Shown here: in pieces, positions 1 to 13,000 of the stretch
Layout: every line of letters starts with the position of its first letter
How positions within the stretch are numbered: position 1 is the stretch's first letter
Assembly: GCA_958295665.1 (NCBI GenBank)
Contig: OY282558.1
Span: 308,174,092-308,238,091 of the forward strand
Reading direction: 5' to 3'
Source of the DNA: Tipula vernalis
Lineage: Eukaryota; Arthropoda; Insecta; Diptera; Tipulidae
Length of the DNA stretch: 64,000 nt
Notes under the pieces: model-generated
Database searches by the model: none
Told to the model about the DNA's origin: nothing
What the model saw: the letters and a program-made list of their open reading frames with translations, nothing else
Program-made: the position numbers and the translations under genes

Positions 1-2430
1 CCATCTTTCTATACTTATTGACTTTAAACTAAACTATTATCAATAAAAAAAACAAATCACAAACTGGTCAAAAGTATTGAAAGATTTTGATCTAAATTCT
101 ATTGATCATAAATGTAATGTTGAAGAACATCTAGAAAAATTAATTTCTGAAAACACCTCTATTATCACAAGTAAAAATACTTTCAAACCGTCACTTTGAT
201 GGAATGACCTTATACAGAGGCTATGGAACATTAAAAAACACAAACAACTAATTTATAATTTAAACAAAAACATTTTTACCGCTATTGAATTAAAAAAATC
301 TGTACAAAAACTTAAATTAACAATCAGAAGAGAAAAGAAAAAGTCTTGGAACATTTTTTTGATGAGCATCAATCATAAAACTAACAACTCTGATCTCTGG
401 AATAATATTAATAAAATAAAAAATAAAAAACAATCCAACTACAGACTTTTATAGGAGATCCAACACTAGCAAATAATTTTTTAAATTATAATTATCCTTT
501 CTCCTACGACTCCCCTCCTAATCCCTCTAATAACCTCAATTCTAATACTTATTCCGCGGAATTTAAAAACACTGAAATTTTTGATATTATTAAAAACTCC
601 AATAATACTGCTCCAGGATATGATAAAATCTCATATAAAATCATTAAACAATTAGTTTCCACTAATCTTAACCTAATCAATAGTATTACAAATTATTTTA
701 ATAACATTTGGCAAAATCAGATTTACCCTACAAAATGGAAAACATCATACACAATTGCCATTTTTAAAAAAGGGAGAGATGATAGAAACATTATTAACTA
801 TCGTCCTATTTGCCTGTTACCTATTTACTCAAAAATCTTCAATAAACTTATCTTAAAACGAATTAATGATCATCTAATCTCCAATAGTATTCTTAACTAT
901 TACAATTTTGGTTTTAGAAAAAACAAAAGTATCACTGACTATTTTGTTGAAATGTGTAATTTCATTAACTCCCTCAAACAACAAAACAAAAAAATTGTTT
1001 TAGTTAACATTGACATCTCCAAAGCTTTTGATAATGGAGATAAAAATATTTTATTAAACACCTTTAAAAATCTCAATTTCCCTAATAACATTACACAAAA
1101 TATCAATTAAGCTTCCACCCACTACACTAATAAAGGCATTCCTCAGGGTAGCTGTTTGAGTCCTACCCTTTTTAATATATATACCACTTCTTTACACGAC
1201 ATTAATAACTCCTTTTCTAAAATTTTCCAATACGCCGATGATATTTGCATTGTAATTTCTGCTGATAATCATGATAACTTACAATTAATAACAGATTCTA
1301 CTTTACTCTCATTAAGGGATAAATTACAATCTTTAAAACTACAAATTAACACTGATAAATCTCACTTTATAAGACTATTCACTAATAAAAATAATTCCAA
1401 ATCTCTAAATTTAAAAATTAATAATATCTATATAAAAGAAAGATTAACTACTAAAATACTGGGTACAACTTTAACTAACAGACATTCATTATCAAATCAT
1501 TACACAAACTTAAAAGCAAATATTTCCAATTCCATTAACTTACTTAAAACACTCACTCATTTCAATGGAGGTGTAAATCCTGAAACAATGATCAATATTT
1601 TTAAAGCAATCGTTAAATCAAAACTTGAATACACATATGTTTTTACAGACACCAAATATAAGAAAGATCTTAAAATCTGCCAATCTATTAAAAATGCTTG
1701 TCTGAGAGCTTGTTTAGGCTTCTTAAGAACTACTCCGATTCCGGCTATTTTATCTGAATCGCTAGAAACATCTTCAGATCTGGATTTTATTATTTATATT
1801 ACAAAAAATCTATATAATAATTCCAAAATCGGTAACGATATTAAATGCAACATCTCTCTTCCTAAACTGAATGATTTATATTCTAACTATTCTTTTCTTT
1901 CCAAAATTAAACCATTTCATATAAAACAAACTTCTCCCACTAATTTTAGCATTATAACAAATATTGAAGGAATCACAAACAAAAATCTTATAAACCATTC
2001 TGAACAATATGCGTTATCTATGGCTGAAATTAATAAATATAATAACTTCGCAAAAATTTTCACAGATGATTCTATAATTAACAATAAAGCCGGAATTGGA
2101 ATTTTCGTTGAGGATAAAAATTGGAAATTCGCCATCCAACTAAATAACCCTACTGATATTAAAAATATCGTAACCATTGCTATCAAAATTGGAATTACCA
2201 TATCACTAATTATCAAAAACAATAATATTATCATTATTACTGACTCTCAAAGCTCTTGTATTTCCTTAAAAACGGCTCTATCACACGATACAAATTAACA
2301 CTATGAAAATCAAATTATTGATACTGCCGGCCATAATAAAATTAAAAATTTTGTCATTCATTGGTTCCCGGGTCACTGTGGCTTAAAAGGAAATACCATA
2401 ACAGATGTTTCACTAAAAAAGTTATCACAT
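1..2430 (+). mobile_element. Decayed non-LTR retrotransposon (LINE), 5' end outside the window
   Basis: This stretch is the 3' part of a LINE. It encodes a reverse transcriptase followed by an RNase H-like domain and then runs without any poly-A tail or target duplication into gypsy pol sequence near 2430. The 5' part (1-420) is coding-like in another frame and rich in Lys and Asn, as in the linker before the RT domain. The RNase H after RT suggests a Jockey/LOA/I-type lineage; the exact clade is uncertain. The left boundary lies outside the window. Confidence 0.8.
421..2430 (+). pseudogene. LINE ORF2 remnant: reverse transcriptase plus RNase H
   Basis: One reading frame carries the RT core in order: APGYDKIS (about 613), NYRPICLLP (about 797), NIDISKAFD (about 1007), GIPQGSCLSPTLFN (about 1135) and the catalytic YADD (about 1231). 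An RNase H-like end follows, with FTDDS (about 2060), TDSQSS (about 2240) and WFPGHCGLKGN (about 2362). The enzyme would copy the element's RNA into a nicked chromosomal target. The same frame is broken by stops at 1108 and 2296, and the segment before 421 is in a different frame, so it is dead. The frame stays open across the LINE/gypsy boundary until 2592, which is probably chance. Confidence 0.8.
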
Positions 2431-5400
2431 GATACAATAAGACTAAATATTGGGAGCTCAGAAGTAAACTTTCTTATCGACTCCGGAGCTTCAGCATCAG
2501 ATCTAAAGCAAAGCTGTTTATCAGAAGCAGAGGAAATAGCAGCCAGAGGAGAAGCTATACTAAGTAGAATAGGCAAAGGTACCATCAAATAGTTAGGTAG
2601 CAGCAAAATCACAATAAACATTAAAGAAACCATGAAGATAAAACAAGAATTTCAGGTAGTGGAAGAGAGTTTCCCAATTGAGGAACAAGGCATAATAGGA
2701 AGAGATTTTCTAAGCACAAACAAGGTGGATATTCTATATAGCACAGGACAGCTACAAATAAATAGGGAGCTACTGAACTTCAACAACAAGCTCTCATCAG
2801 TGACTATACCTCCCAGAACAGAGCAATTGATACAGTTAAATATATCCACAAAGAATGAATACCTGTGCCACTCAAAACATGTTAAGCAAGGAGTCTTCAT
2901 AGGCAGTTACTTGATAGGCTTAAGTGACAGGCCAAGTATCAACATAGTAAACATAAACGATCATGAAATAATAATAGAAGACATACAACCGACACTATTC
3001 CTACTATCTAATTACCACTTACTGCAAGTTAACTCGTCTACACCAACAGAAGAAGAAAACCATGAGCGGATGAACAAAATCATTGAACAATTAATACCCT
3101 TGATAGTGACCTAAACAACGAACAGACAGCATCAATATTGGATGTTATACACGAGTACAGGGATATATTTTTCCTAAAAGGAGACAAACTGTCAAGCGTG
3201 TAAGGTGTGACTCATGAGATAAATCTCACTCAGATGCAAAACCAATCAACGTGAGGCAATACAGACTACCACAAACACTCAAAGACGAAGTCAATAAACA
3301 AGTGCAAGAGATGCTAAATGACAACATAATTACAGACAATATCAGCCCTTATAACAGCCCCTTACTGGTTGTACCAAAGAAACCAGGTAAGGATGGAAAA
3401 CCGGAATGGCGCTTAATGGTGGATTTCAGGAGACTAAATGAGGCAACCATAGGCGATTCATATCCACTTCCTCTAATTAACGATATCTTTGACCAATTGG
3501 GCAGGTCACAATATTTCACAACACTAGATATGGCTAGCGGGTACCACCAGATAGAAGTACACCCCGAAGATAGGCATAAGCCAGCTTTCAGCACAGATTA
3601 CAGTCATTATGAATTTCTAAGAATGCCATTTGGTATGAAAAATTCACAAGGAACATTCCAAAGAATGATAAACAAAGTTCTCCTTGGGCAGCAATAATAG
3701 TATACAGACGAAATCTGAGAGACCACAACAACAAGTTAAAAGACGTGTTTGAAGCGCTTAGAAGAAATAACTTGAAAATTCAAACAGAAAAATGCCAATT
3801 CTTAAGGAAAGAAATACAATACCTGGGACACGTGATAACAACAGAAGGGATAAAACCAAATCCAAAAACAGTAGAAGCCATAACAAAATTTTCACCACCG
3901 AGAAACATAAGAGAAATGAGAGGATTTCTGGGGTTAATGAGTTACTACAGGAAGTTTGTACCGAATTTTTCTACGCTTGCTGAACGACTACACAAGCTGA
4001 CACGCAAAAAGCAGAAGTTCACCTGGACAGAAGAAGCAGAAACAGCATCCAACAAAATCATAAATACGCTAGTTACACCACCTATACTGCAATACCCAGA
4101 TTTCACCAAAAAATTTATAAGTACCACAGACACAATGTTCATAATGGTAATGACGTGCCAATTGCTTACGCAAGTAGATCCCTTAAAAATGCAGCAAAAA
4201 GTTATTCCACAATTGAGAGAGGAATGCTGGCAACAAAGTGGGCAGTAGAACTATTCCGACAATACCTGTTTGGAAGAAAATTCACGATAAAAACAGACCA
4301 CAAACCACTAATTGGAGACCTAAGAAACGTTTCGAAAATAATATTAAAATTATAATGAGAATACAGTTATCCCAGTACGACTACAGCATAATCCATAAGT
4401 CAGGAAAGAACACCGTAGTGGCAGATGCCCTGAGCAGGGTAAAAGAAGAGGAGATAAACATAGTAACAAGAGAAAGCATAAAGAAAGCAAAAGAAAGCAC
4501 AAAGGAAACAGAAAAGCAGGAGCCCGTGAAAGATAGACCAAAATCAAGAACCGAAGATAGAAGTACACAAGAGACAAACGTACAAATTGCCACCGATCAA
4601 AAAACGAAGGACCTAATCTTACATGAAAAACACAACTTACCCCTAGGCGGTCACGAAGACCTGAATAGAACTTACAAGAGGATACGGCTCCAGTATTACT
4701 GGCCCAATATGCTAAGAGATATCATAAACTTCATTGGGGAACAAAAGCACCAAATCAACCAAAGTACCGTTAGTGCTGACAGAAACAGCCAGGCTACCAT
4801 TTGAGCGAATACCCTTAGATATACTGAGCCCTCTACCTACTACACAACATTCAAATATTATATTCACGTTCCAAGATGACCTAACGAAGTTTTCAGGAGC
4901 CATAGCACTACAGAATGAGAGAGCAGAGTCGGTGGCCAAAGCAACGTGCGAGCAGTACATCACGAAATTGGGAGCATCTGAAAAAATATTGACCGATAAA
5001 GGAACGAATTTTATGAGAAAAGTGTTCAACGAAATATGCAGGCTATTAAAAATCAAACATATAACCACAACAATGCTTCCATCCCCAAACAAATGGAGCC
5101 CTAGAAAAATCACACAACACACTAAAAGAATACTTAAGGAATTTTGCGGACATAACCAAGAACAATTGGGACGAGATGATCCATTACGCAATATTTGTAT
5201 ACAACACAACACCACATAGTGCAACAAAATTCACACCGTATGAACTGATAAGAAAAGTCCCTGAACCAAACTACAACTACGAAGACTACGTCAGCGAACT
5301 CAAGAATAAACTGAGGACAGCACACTACATGGCGAGAGTGAATGCGATGAAACAGAAGGAGTCGACCAAGATATCGTATGATAAAACGGCACGGGAATTC

Positions 5401-5573
5401 AAAATAAAAACCGGAGATTTTGTTTGGTTAAAAAACAAAATGAGGAGGAACAAATAGGCACCAATGTGGCTGGGCCCTTTCAAAGTAGAAAAAGTATGCT
5501 CACCAACAAACACGACCATTAATGTGAAGAACAACCAGAAAAGAGTACATAACCACTTACTAAAGAAAGATTA
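2431..5573 (+). mobile_element. Decayed Ty3/gypsy (errantivirus-like) pol region without LTRs
   Basis: Internal fragment of an LTR retrotransposon covering protease, reverse transcriptase, RNase H and most of integrase. No gag, env or LTR is attached. It starts abruptly after LINE sequence and ends at the end of the integrase reading frame, right beside a TA tract (5574-5590). The protein resembles the 17.6/297/gypsy group of insects. I infer a fragment produced by rearrangement rather than a complete insertion. Confidence 0.8.
2440..5573 (+). pseudogene. pol: gypsy/errantivirus-like pol polyprotein, multiply broken
   Basis: Domains in order: aspartic protease with FLIDSGAS near 2468; RT with VDFRRLNEAT near 3420 and LRMPFGMKN near 3620; thumb region with RGFLGLMSYYRKFVPNFS near 3920; RNase H with FTIKTDHKPL near 4280; integrase with LGGHEDLN and YYWPNM (4640-4710), then LDIL, TDKG and C-terminal DNA-binding residues to 5573. 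Lesions are many: a stop at 2590, frame changes near 3115, 3230 and 4130-4240, and another between 4730 and 4800. At 3690-3710 the catalytic YxDD motif of RT is missing, and the integrase Glu region near 5085 is unrecognisable. It cannot encode an active enzyme. Confidence 0.82.
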
Positions 5574-5590
5574 ACTATATATATATATAT
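5574..5590. repeat. Short (TA)n tract at the left edge of the 10.4-kb element
   Basis: An uninterrupted alternating TA run separates the end of gypsy pol from the first base of the long inverted repeat (GACTGTTTCC). A longer TA tract sits at the mirror position on the right (from 16002). The tract may be the insertion target or a site of later recombination. Confidence 0.8.
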
Positions 5591-6366
5591 GACTGTTTCC
5601 ATTATATTTCAGCATTTTTTTTGCACTTTTCGAAATCGACCTCAGCGATTTCTTTTTTTTTATTTTTGTCGGGTTCCTTATTAAAAATGATTGAGTACCT
5701 ATTTTTTTGTTATGTTATATGACCTTCGGTTGACCCGTTATACGGTTTTGAAATTGTGACGTTTTTACATTTTCGGGATTTTTTTTTTTTAGTGGTCACG
5801 TAAAATTATTTTATTTTGAGTTCTGTATTACTCATTAATAAGAACAACACTATTATAGAAAGGCATTGAACCATTCTAAATTAATCAATAATTTGTTTTG
5901 TAAAAGTACCGTTAGTGAAGCAGTTATAATACAACAAATATTGCCAATTATTTTCACCTGTAGAGGGCGCAGCTAACACTTAATAAAAAAGTTTGATGTA
6001 CCATCGGAAAGGGAAAGGTTCAGCCATTTCAACAAGTGTAAATTTGTGAATGGACAGTGCCTAATTTGGTCGCTACAAGGCTTTAAATTTGAAAAATGAG
6101 TTTTTTTTTACAATTTTTCTTATATAAAAGTTGTGTACAATAAGTGAAATTGTCAAAATATGTGATGGTTGGTGGTAAAAGTTGTTAGATAGTATTGTAA
6201 ATTGATAGGGCTTACGATCGTCCGGTTCGTAGTTACAAACTTTAAATTAACGTTTCGACTAGTTTTTCACACTAAAACTAAACTATAAAATGAGACAATA
6301 TAATGAAATAAGTAATTGTTTGTGACTTTTAAGATGACTAATACACTAATTACCAATAAATTTCAA
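5591..6366 (+). repeat. Left long terminal inverted repeat of the 10.4-kb element
   Basis: Pairs with 15205-16001 read on the other strand. Landmarks shared by both arms include AGAGGGCGCAGCTAACACTT (from about 5962) and TTAACGTTTCGACTAGTTTT (from about 6246). The right arm has about 30 extra bases near 15376-15405, or the left arm has lost them. No coding potential is apparent in the arm. Confidence 0.88.
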
Positions 6367-6770
6367 TTCTCAAATGAAAAAAGAGTAATACTAGATTATT
6401 TGCTGACCGAAAGGAGTTGACCGTCAAACCATCAGAAATTATTTTTTACCTGTTATGTATTTGCTTGGGGTTTACTCCCATTTTTTAGTTTTAAACAAGA
6501 TTTCGCACAGATTTTATTAACGACAGGTCAAGATGTGATTTGTCATTTATCTGTTTAAAATACAATAGAATTACTATACAGGCTTCATCGTAAATGGTGG
6601 GGTATGCTTGAAAACCATCATATAGGCGTAAAAAACGGATTAATTGTTTCAGGTTTATATAAATACTCAGCCAAATTTTTACATAAATTAATTAGTTTTT
6701 GGAAGTGTACTTGAAACGTATCTTAGAGATTTATTGAGTATTACTAGTGTTTTAAAAAAATATTTAAAAA
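6367..6770. other. Internal leader between left inverted repeat and first exon
   Basis: About 400 bases of AT-rich unique sequence; presumably promoter and 5' leader of the element's gene. I see no recognisable signal. Confidence 0.4.
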
Positions 6771-7401
6771 ATGGTTAACCCTAAGTGCTGTAATCCTTTT
6801 AATGTGGAAAAACATAAAAATATGAGATCTAGATGTAGAAGTGTTAGTGCAAAAATAGCGGGAAATGCTAAAAAGATTCTTAAACCATGATATATCAAAT
6901 AAACGAATTTGTGATAGATGTTATATCAAGGTATATAGATTAAGCGAATGCAAGTTTACCGTTTCGCCTGACAGTACTCCAGATCAATCACAAAGACTAT
7001 CGCCCCCAACTGAAATAAGTGGAGTAGTTTACCAAACTGAATTTTCGGAAATCTGTGTACGATTAGGCGGATCACCTGTTAAACAACAACGGCTCTCCGA
7101 GCCAGAGTATATGCAGAGGCAGCTTCAAAAAATAGTAGAATTAACATGTACAAAGGTACTACAAGTTCCAATACCAAGTGTGCCATCAATTAAAAATAAC
7201 GTTCAGCCAGATCGTGATACGAATGGAGAAAGCTTTCTTGATAACATTAAAGTAGCATTTCATCGCGAGAAAAATTATCAAAATAAAATTCATCTTCTAA
7301 CTTTAATACCAGACAATTGGTCGGCAGTAAAAATTATGACTGAGTTCGGAGCAACCCGTTACATGGTTGAAAAAGCAAAGCATTTAGTCAAGCAGCAGGG
7401 T

Positions 7402-8650
7402 ATTGTATATCTATTGATTGTAAATCTTTGTATGTTTATTATATTTAGCTACTTTAGCCTACAGTGTCGATTTATTGTATGTTTATTTGGTCGATTTATT
7501 GTGTGTATTGTAGTTTGGTACGTTATCTGTCTTTTATCGAAGTATGCAATAGTTTCGAGCTTACCTCTGGTGGGGGCTATTACCGAAACTATTGTTTGTT
7601 CGACTTGGTAATGAGAGAATGCAGATTTCTGCACGATGTTAGTTAAAACTATTCGGATATTCGAAGAGACAAGTAAGTCATGGGTGAGTATGTGCGTACG
7701 CACTTTTTTATCACCCTCTACGCTTTGCCGTGCGTAGATTAAGCTTAAATGTCTTTCGAACCTTTTTTGGATAAGTGTTAGTAGGTTGGTTGAGATGTTG
7801 TATACTTACATAGATGATGAAATTGTGTGGATGCTCGGCTGGTTTATCTCCGTTTAAATTAGACTGCGTGTTTTATTGAAATTGACTAAAACTTTATTTA
7901 TAATTTAACTGTTTTGTATATTTAATTAGATTGAGAGTGCTTTATTTATAATTTAACTGTTTTAAATGTTTAATTAGACTGACTGAGAGTTTTATTGAAA
8001 TAGACTGAGCATTTTACATCAAATTTTGTTTGTTTATATACTAATTTTGTTATTACTTTACACTAACAATTTTGATGATAGAGGAAAGGTTTGCTATTTC
8101 AGTACTTTGATAAAAAATATATTTTCGCTAATTTGTTAAAAAATTCGGTTTTGGTTTTCATAATTTTGATGTGTTAGAATAATTGTTTCAGCAATTTTTA
8201 TATTTTGTCGGTGTAATTCAATGTCTTGTAATTTTAATGTATTATGGTTTTGTTTGTGTAATTCAGTGTGTTATGATTTTGTTTGTGTAATTTAATGTAT
8301 TATGGTTTTGTTTGTGTAATTCAGCGTATTATAATGTTCTATATTTTATTTTGCTAACTTGCATATTTAAATTTTATTTTCTTTATACATTTTATATTGG
8401 AATCGCTCAACTATAATATTCGCCTAAATGTTTGGTTTTGTATTCAAGTTTAATTTATATGTATACATTTTGGTTTGTTTATTCATAATTTTTCTGTACA
8501 ATTTCGTGTTGTTGTTTTAGTTTTATTGAAAGAATGTTATTACGCTAATCTGTCTTTTTTTGTTGTTGGGGATTCTTATATGGAATGTGTAAAGAATGAT
8601 TACTATTACGTTTTGTTTTTAATATGGAATAACAATTGTGTTAATTCAAG
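7402..8650 (+). other. Intron 1 of the transposase-like gene, with diverged tandem repeats
   Basis: Coding similarity stops at ...KHLVKQQG and resumes after TTCAAG at 8650 with RIYNKGHGSF; donor GTATTG and acceptor AG are present. The interval is AT-rich and has two families of diverged tandem units: around 7885-7990 (TTTATTTATAATTTAACTGT twice) and around 8212-8335 (about 39-bp units with TTTTGTTTGTGTAATTCAG). Open frames inside it look fortuitous. Confidence 0.5.
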
Positions 8651-10011
8651 GTCGGATATACAACAAGGGTCATGGCAGTTTTCCCGGTCAAAGACACAAA
8701 AGACCAGGAATTTCTTCTGAAACGATTACTTTGGTTCAAGAATTTTATAAAAGTATGGATATCAGTCGGCAGTTACCTGGAGCAAATGATTTCGTTTCGG
8801 TTCGTAATGCTGATGGCGAACGAATAAAACAACAGAAACTACTTGTTTTATGTAATTTATCGGAGGCATATCAAAAGTTTGTAGAAACACATCTCTCAAG
8901 GCGATCGGATTCTCTAAATTTGCTGAGCTTCGGCCAAAAGAATGCGTATTAGCAGGGAAAGCTGGAACACACAATGTATGCGTGTGTATTATTCATCAAA
9001 ACAATAATTTGTTATGTCCAGTTATATCAAACATTTTGCATCATGATCCTGTTATTAAGAATGAAACGGAGCTACTTAAAAAAGTATCTTGTCAAAACGT
9101 GACGTGGGATTGCTGTGAAGGTACATATTTTTTATTATCCGTATTTATGTATAAAAATATAACTTAAAGTTTATTTTCTATTTACATTGTAAAGAATGTA
9201 ACAAACTCGAAAAGAACTTTCTACAATCACTGAAAGCTGTTGCGGACGCTAGCGACCTGGATGAATTGACCTATAACTATTGGGTATCTGGTGAAAACAC
9301 ATATACACTAGAAAAAATCATGTCTTCTGTTGAGGGATTTCTTGAAATTCTCAAAATATTCAACGTTTGGTCTATCAGTACTGCGGAAGCACGATTTTAT
9401 AGCCAAACAGCAATCCAAATATTTAAGGTCAGTGAAAGAAACTCTACAATTGGGAGAATATGTCGTAATAATGGATTTTTCGGAAAATTAGAAGTTCATA
9501 ACCCAAAACGAGGTTCAAGCGGCATATTATTACACGCACCAAGCAACGCTATTCCCAATTGTTGCATACTTCAAAACAGAGGAAGGAGAACTTAGGATAT
9601 TATCATATGCAATAATATCAGAAGAGAAAACGCATGATACTGTAGCGGTATTTGGTTTTCAGAGTAAATTTATTAATTTTCTGAGAACAGATGGGGCCAA
9701 CTCACGGCATCTGACTCAAAAAAAATTTCATATAAATTCAGAAATAAAATTCGTACTACAAAGTTGTCACTTTTAATCGTATATCTGCCCTTTTCTAACT
9801 CATACAAATTGTAAAAATTCTATTTTGTCTATTTCTCGTATTGTTTGCGGCGCTTTAATGACGTCAAATGCATGTCAAATGAAATTATGTATTATTTTTA
9901 TTTCAAAAAGCAAAAATACGAGTGTCTTTTTTGTTTAACGTGTTTAAAAGTGTGTAACATATAAATTTAGTGACTTAAATAATTTAAAAATTGAATCAAT
10001 TTAATAATAAA

Positions 10012-13000
10012 ATGAAGTGTATTGTTTCTAAGTGCAATAATTCCGATACAAAAAAATTGGATGGCATCCGTTTTCATAGGTACAGAAATTTTACGATTTT
10101 TAGTTTATTTATCAATTTTTAAACACGTACATTTACCTGAAAATGCTAAGTAAATAAGTTAAAATTTAGAGAATGGCAGTGTTTTTGTGTGAAATGTGTG
10201 GTTTTATTTAAAATAATGGTTTACATTTTGGATTAAATTGGTGCGTTATTTTCCGTTATGCTCATACAACTTACGCCAAAAAAAATATATGTATATGTTT
10301 TCATTGTCGCAAAAATGGCTTTTAATTCCAAATATCGGTATTTTTCGTTTTTATTATTAATATTTGAAGTTTGTTTTACCTAATTTAATTCAAATGATTA
10401 ATATATACATAATTTTTATATACAAAAATACAGTTTTTTAAAACTGTTAAGTTCCTTATTTAATTTTTGTATTTTTTGACATTTTCGTGCGTTATTTCAT
10501 ATTTGTTTTCAGTAGCGCCGTATTATTGTATTGGTTTTAAGGGGCAACATTCGATTACTTTTTCAAATCTAATGTTATTATTGGTGCGTTTTTTAAGCAA
10601 TTGTATCGTACAACGAAAAAAAATTTTTGGATTTTTTTAATATATTATGTGATATTCGATTTAACAAAAATAGTTGATTCAAATCAACAAGATGTCTTCG
10701 ATTTCCCAAAAAGTGGAAAAAAAATTGTTGATTTGAATCATCGATATAAGAATATAATTTGAATAATGATTAATGATTTGAATCAACTTTAAAAAATGTA
10801 ATTCATGCAATTAATTTTAACCTGATAAATTTAAATACATAGCTTAACACTTATTACCGTCTACTAATATATGAACGGTTTATTTTGAAAGTAGAATAAC
10901 TCATTATGATTTATACCACTTCCAAAATAAACGGCTCATTTAAAAAATTATTTAATTTCGATTTGATTAAAAAAATTCTACAAAAACTTTTCGTTGTACC
11001 ATACAATTGTTTAAGAAAAACGCACCATAGATAATAAGATGTATTTTTTTTATAACCAATTGATATTAATCGCAATTGATCTAAAAAATTCTGCCTAACT
11101 AATTTATTCTTGCTAAGATATATCTAATATTTATGCCTATTACAGAACTTGTTTGGATTGTTTTCCAGATGAATAGGACTTTTGGTGAAATAAAAAAAAA
11201 AACAAGAAAAAGTTCCAATAACTCGATTTTTTTTTTGATTTTTTTTAATATTTCATCCTATTTTAGTTCGTCAATTAAATCAACGCCTTTAAATTTGTTT
11301 GTTTGTTTATACAATTATTAACCTTAATATAAATAACACAAATTTTAGATTACCAAAAAATCTTATTACAAGAAAAAAATGGATTTTAGCACTTAAACTT
11401 GGCAGTACAATCAAAATATCTGATAGAACAGTTGTTTGTTCCAGTCATTTTAATGAAGCTGATTATGAAGTATGTACAGTCGGGCGGCGCAATCTTAAAA
11501 ACGGTGTCATTCCAAAGGTAATCAATTTAACATATTAAAAATGTAAGACCAATCAAAATTAATAAGTCAAATAAATATATCCTATTCGAATTTAGCTTGA
11601 CGATGTACCAATTTCAAATATTTTAAGTATCACGCCTTCATCATCTTTAGAATCATTGGATAACTTTAAAGAAATAATTCCAAATACGTTCACAGGCAGT
11701 AATAATAAAACTATACCAGAAAGTGAAATAAAGGTGGTATCTGCAGTATCTTCGAGCGACGTAAGTGTATTTATTTAATAATATTATTCTATTTTAGTAG
11801 AATAAATTGATTTTATTATAAATTTTAGTCGTCCCCAGCAAAACAAAAGAAGCCAGCTAATTTTTATAAAAATGCACAGCCTTACAAAAAAATTACAATA
11901 AAACGGGCCCTGAAACCAACCACTACTGAAAGTGGCTCTGGTACAGATGTAAAGTTCCGTAATAATGAAAAAAAAAGAGTATTAAGAACAAATAATATAC
12001 AGCTCAGGAAGGCAAATCGAAATTTACAGAGAAAAAATGTATACAAAACACGGAGGATTGCTGATCTAACAATAATTATTACAACTTTAAAAAACAAAAA
12101 CTTACTGGAGGCTGGAAATAGCGATCGGTTGGAAGAATTATGTCGACCTCTCAAAAATATTAGTGAACGAGTTCTAGCAAAACAAAAAAAAAAAGAATAC
12201 CCAATAGAGATAAGAGCTTTTGCGCTGAACTTAAATTTTTACTCACCAAAGGCGTATAATTATGTAAGAGTTACATTTAATAGTTGCCTCCCCCATCCTA
12301 GCACATTGAGCAGATGGTATAAAAGTGTCGATGCATCTCCAGGTTTAACATCAGAGTCTTTTGATGCAATCACAAAAGTAGTTTTGGAAACTAAAAATTC
12401 GGGCAAAGATGTTTTTTTGAATTTAGTTTTTGACGAAATGTCCATAAAATCTCAAATTGAATGGACAGGAACTCACTCTGTGGGTTTTGTTGATGCAGGC
12501 GACGGATTCGAAAGTAACACAGCCGCTACATTAATATTAGTGCTAATGGTAGTTTGTGTTACAGGTAGTAAATTAATTTGAAAATTGTATTTCCTATATT
12601 TAATTGTGCTTTTTTATTTACAGGCTCTTGGAAGATTCCAATTGGTTTTTTCCCTATAAAATCAATGACCGCGGAGCAAAAAGCAAATATAATTACGCAA
12701 TGCGTATTTGCTTTAAGAGATACCGGTGCCAAACTAATTGGAATAACGTTCGATGGTTGCGCAACAAATTTATCAGCAGCAAAGCTATTAGGCTGTGAAG
12801 TAAATTTTCCAGCATTAAACCCAATTTGTAAAATTACTGGTGTAGAGGAGGATATCATAATGATGCTTGATCCAGTACATATGATTAAACTTCTCCGAAA
12901 TACCTTAGCAGATAGAGGTCCATTTTTGGGTGGCGATGGTCAGCTAGTTGATTGGAGTTTTTTAAAGCAACTATTGGAATTGCAAGAAGAAGAAGGATTG

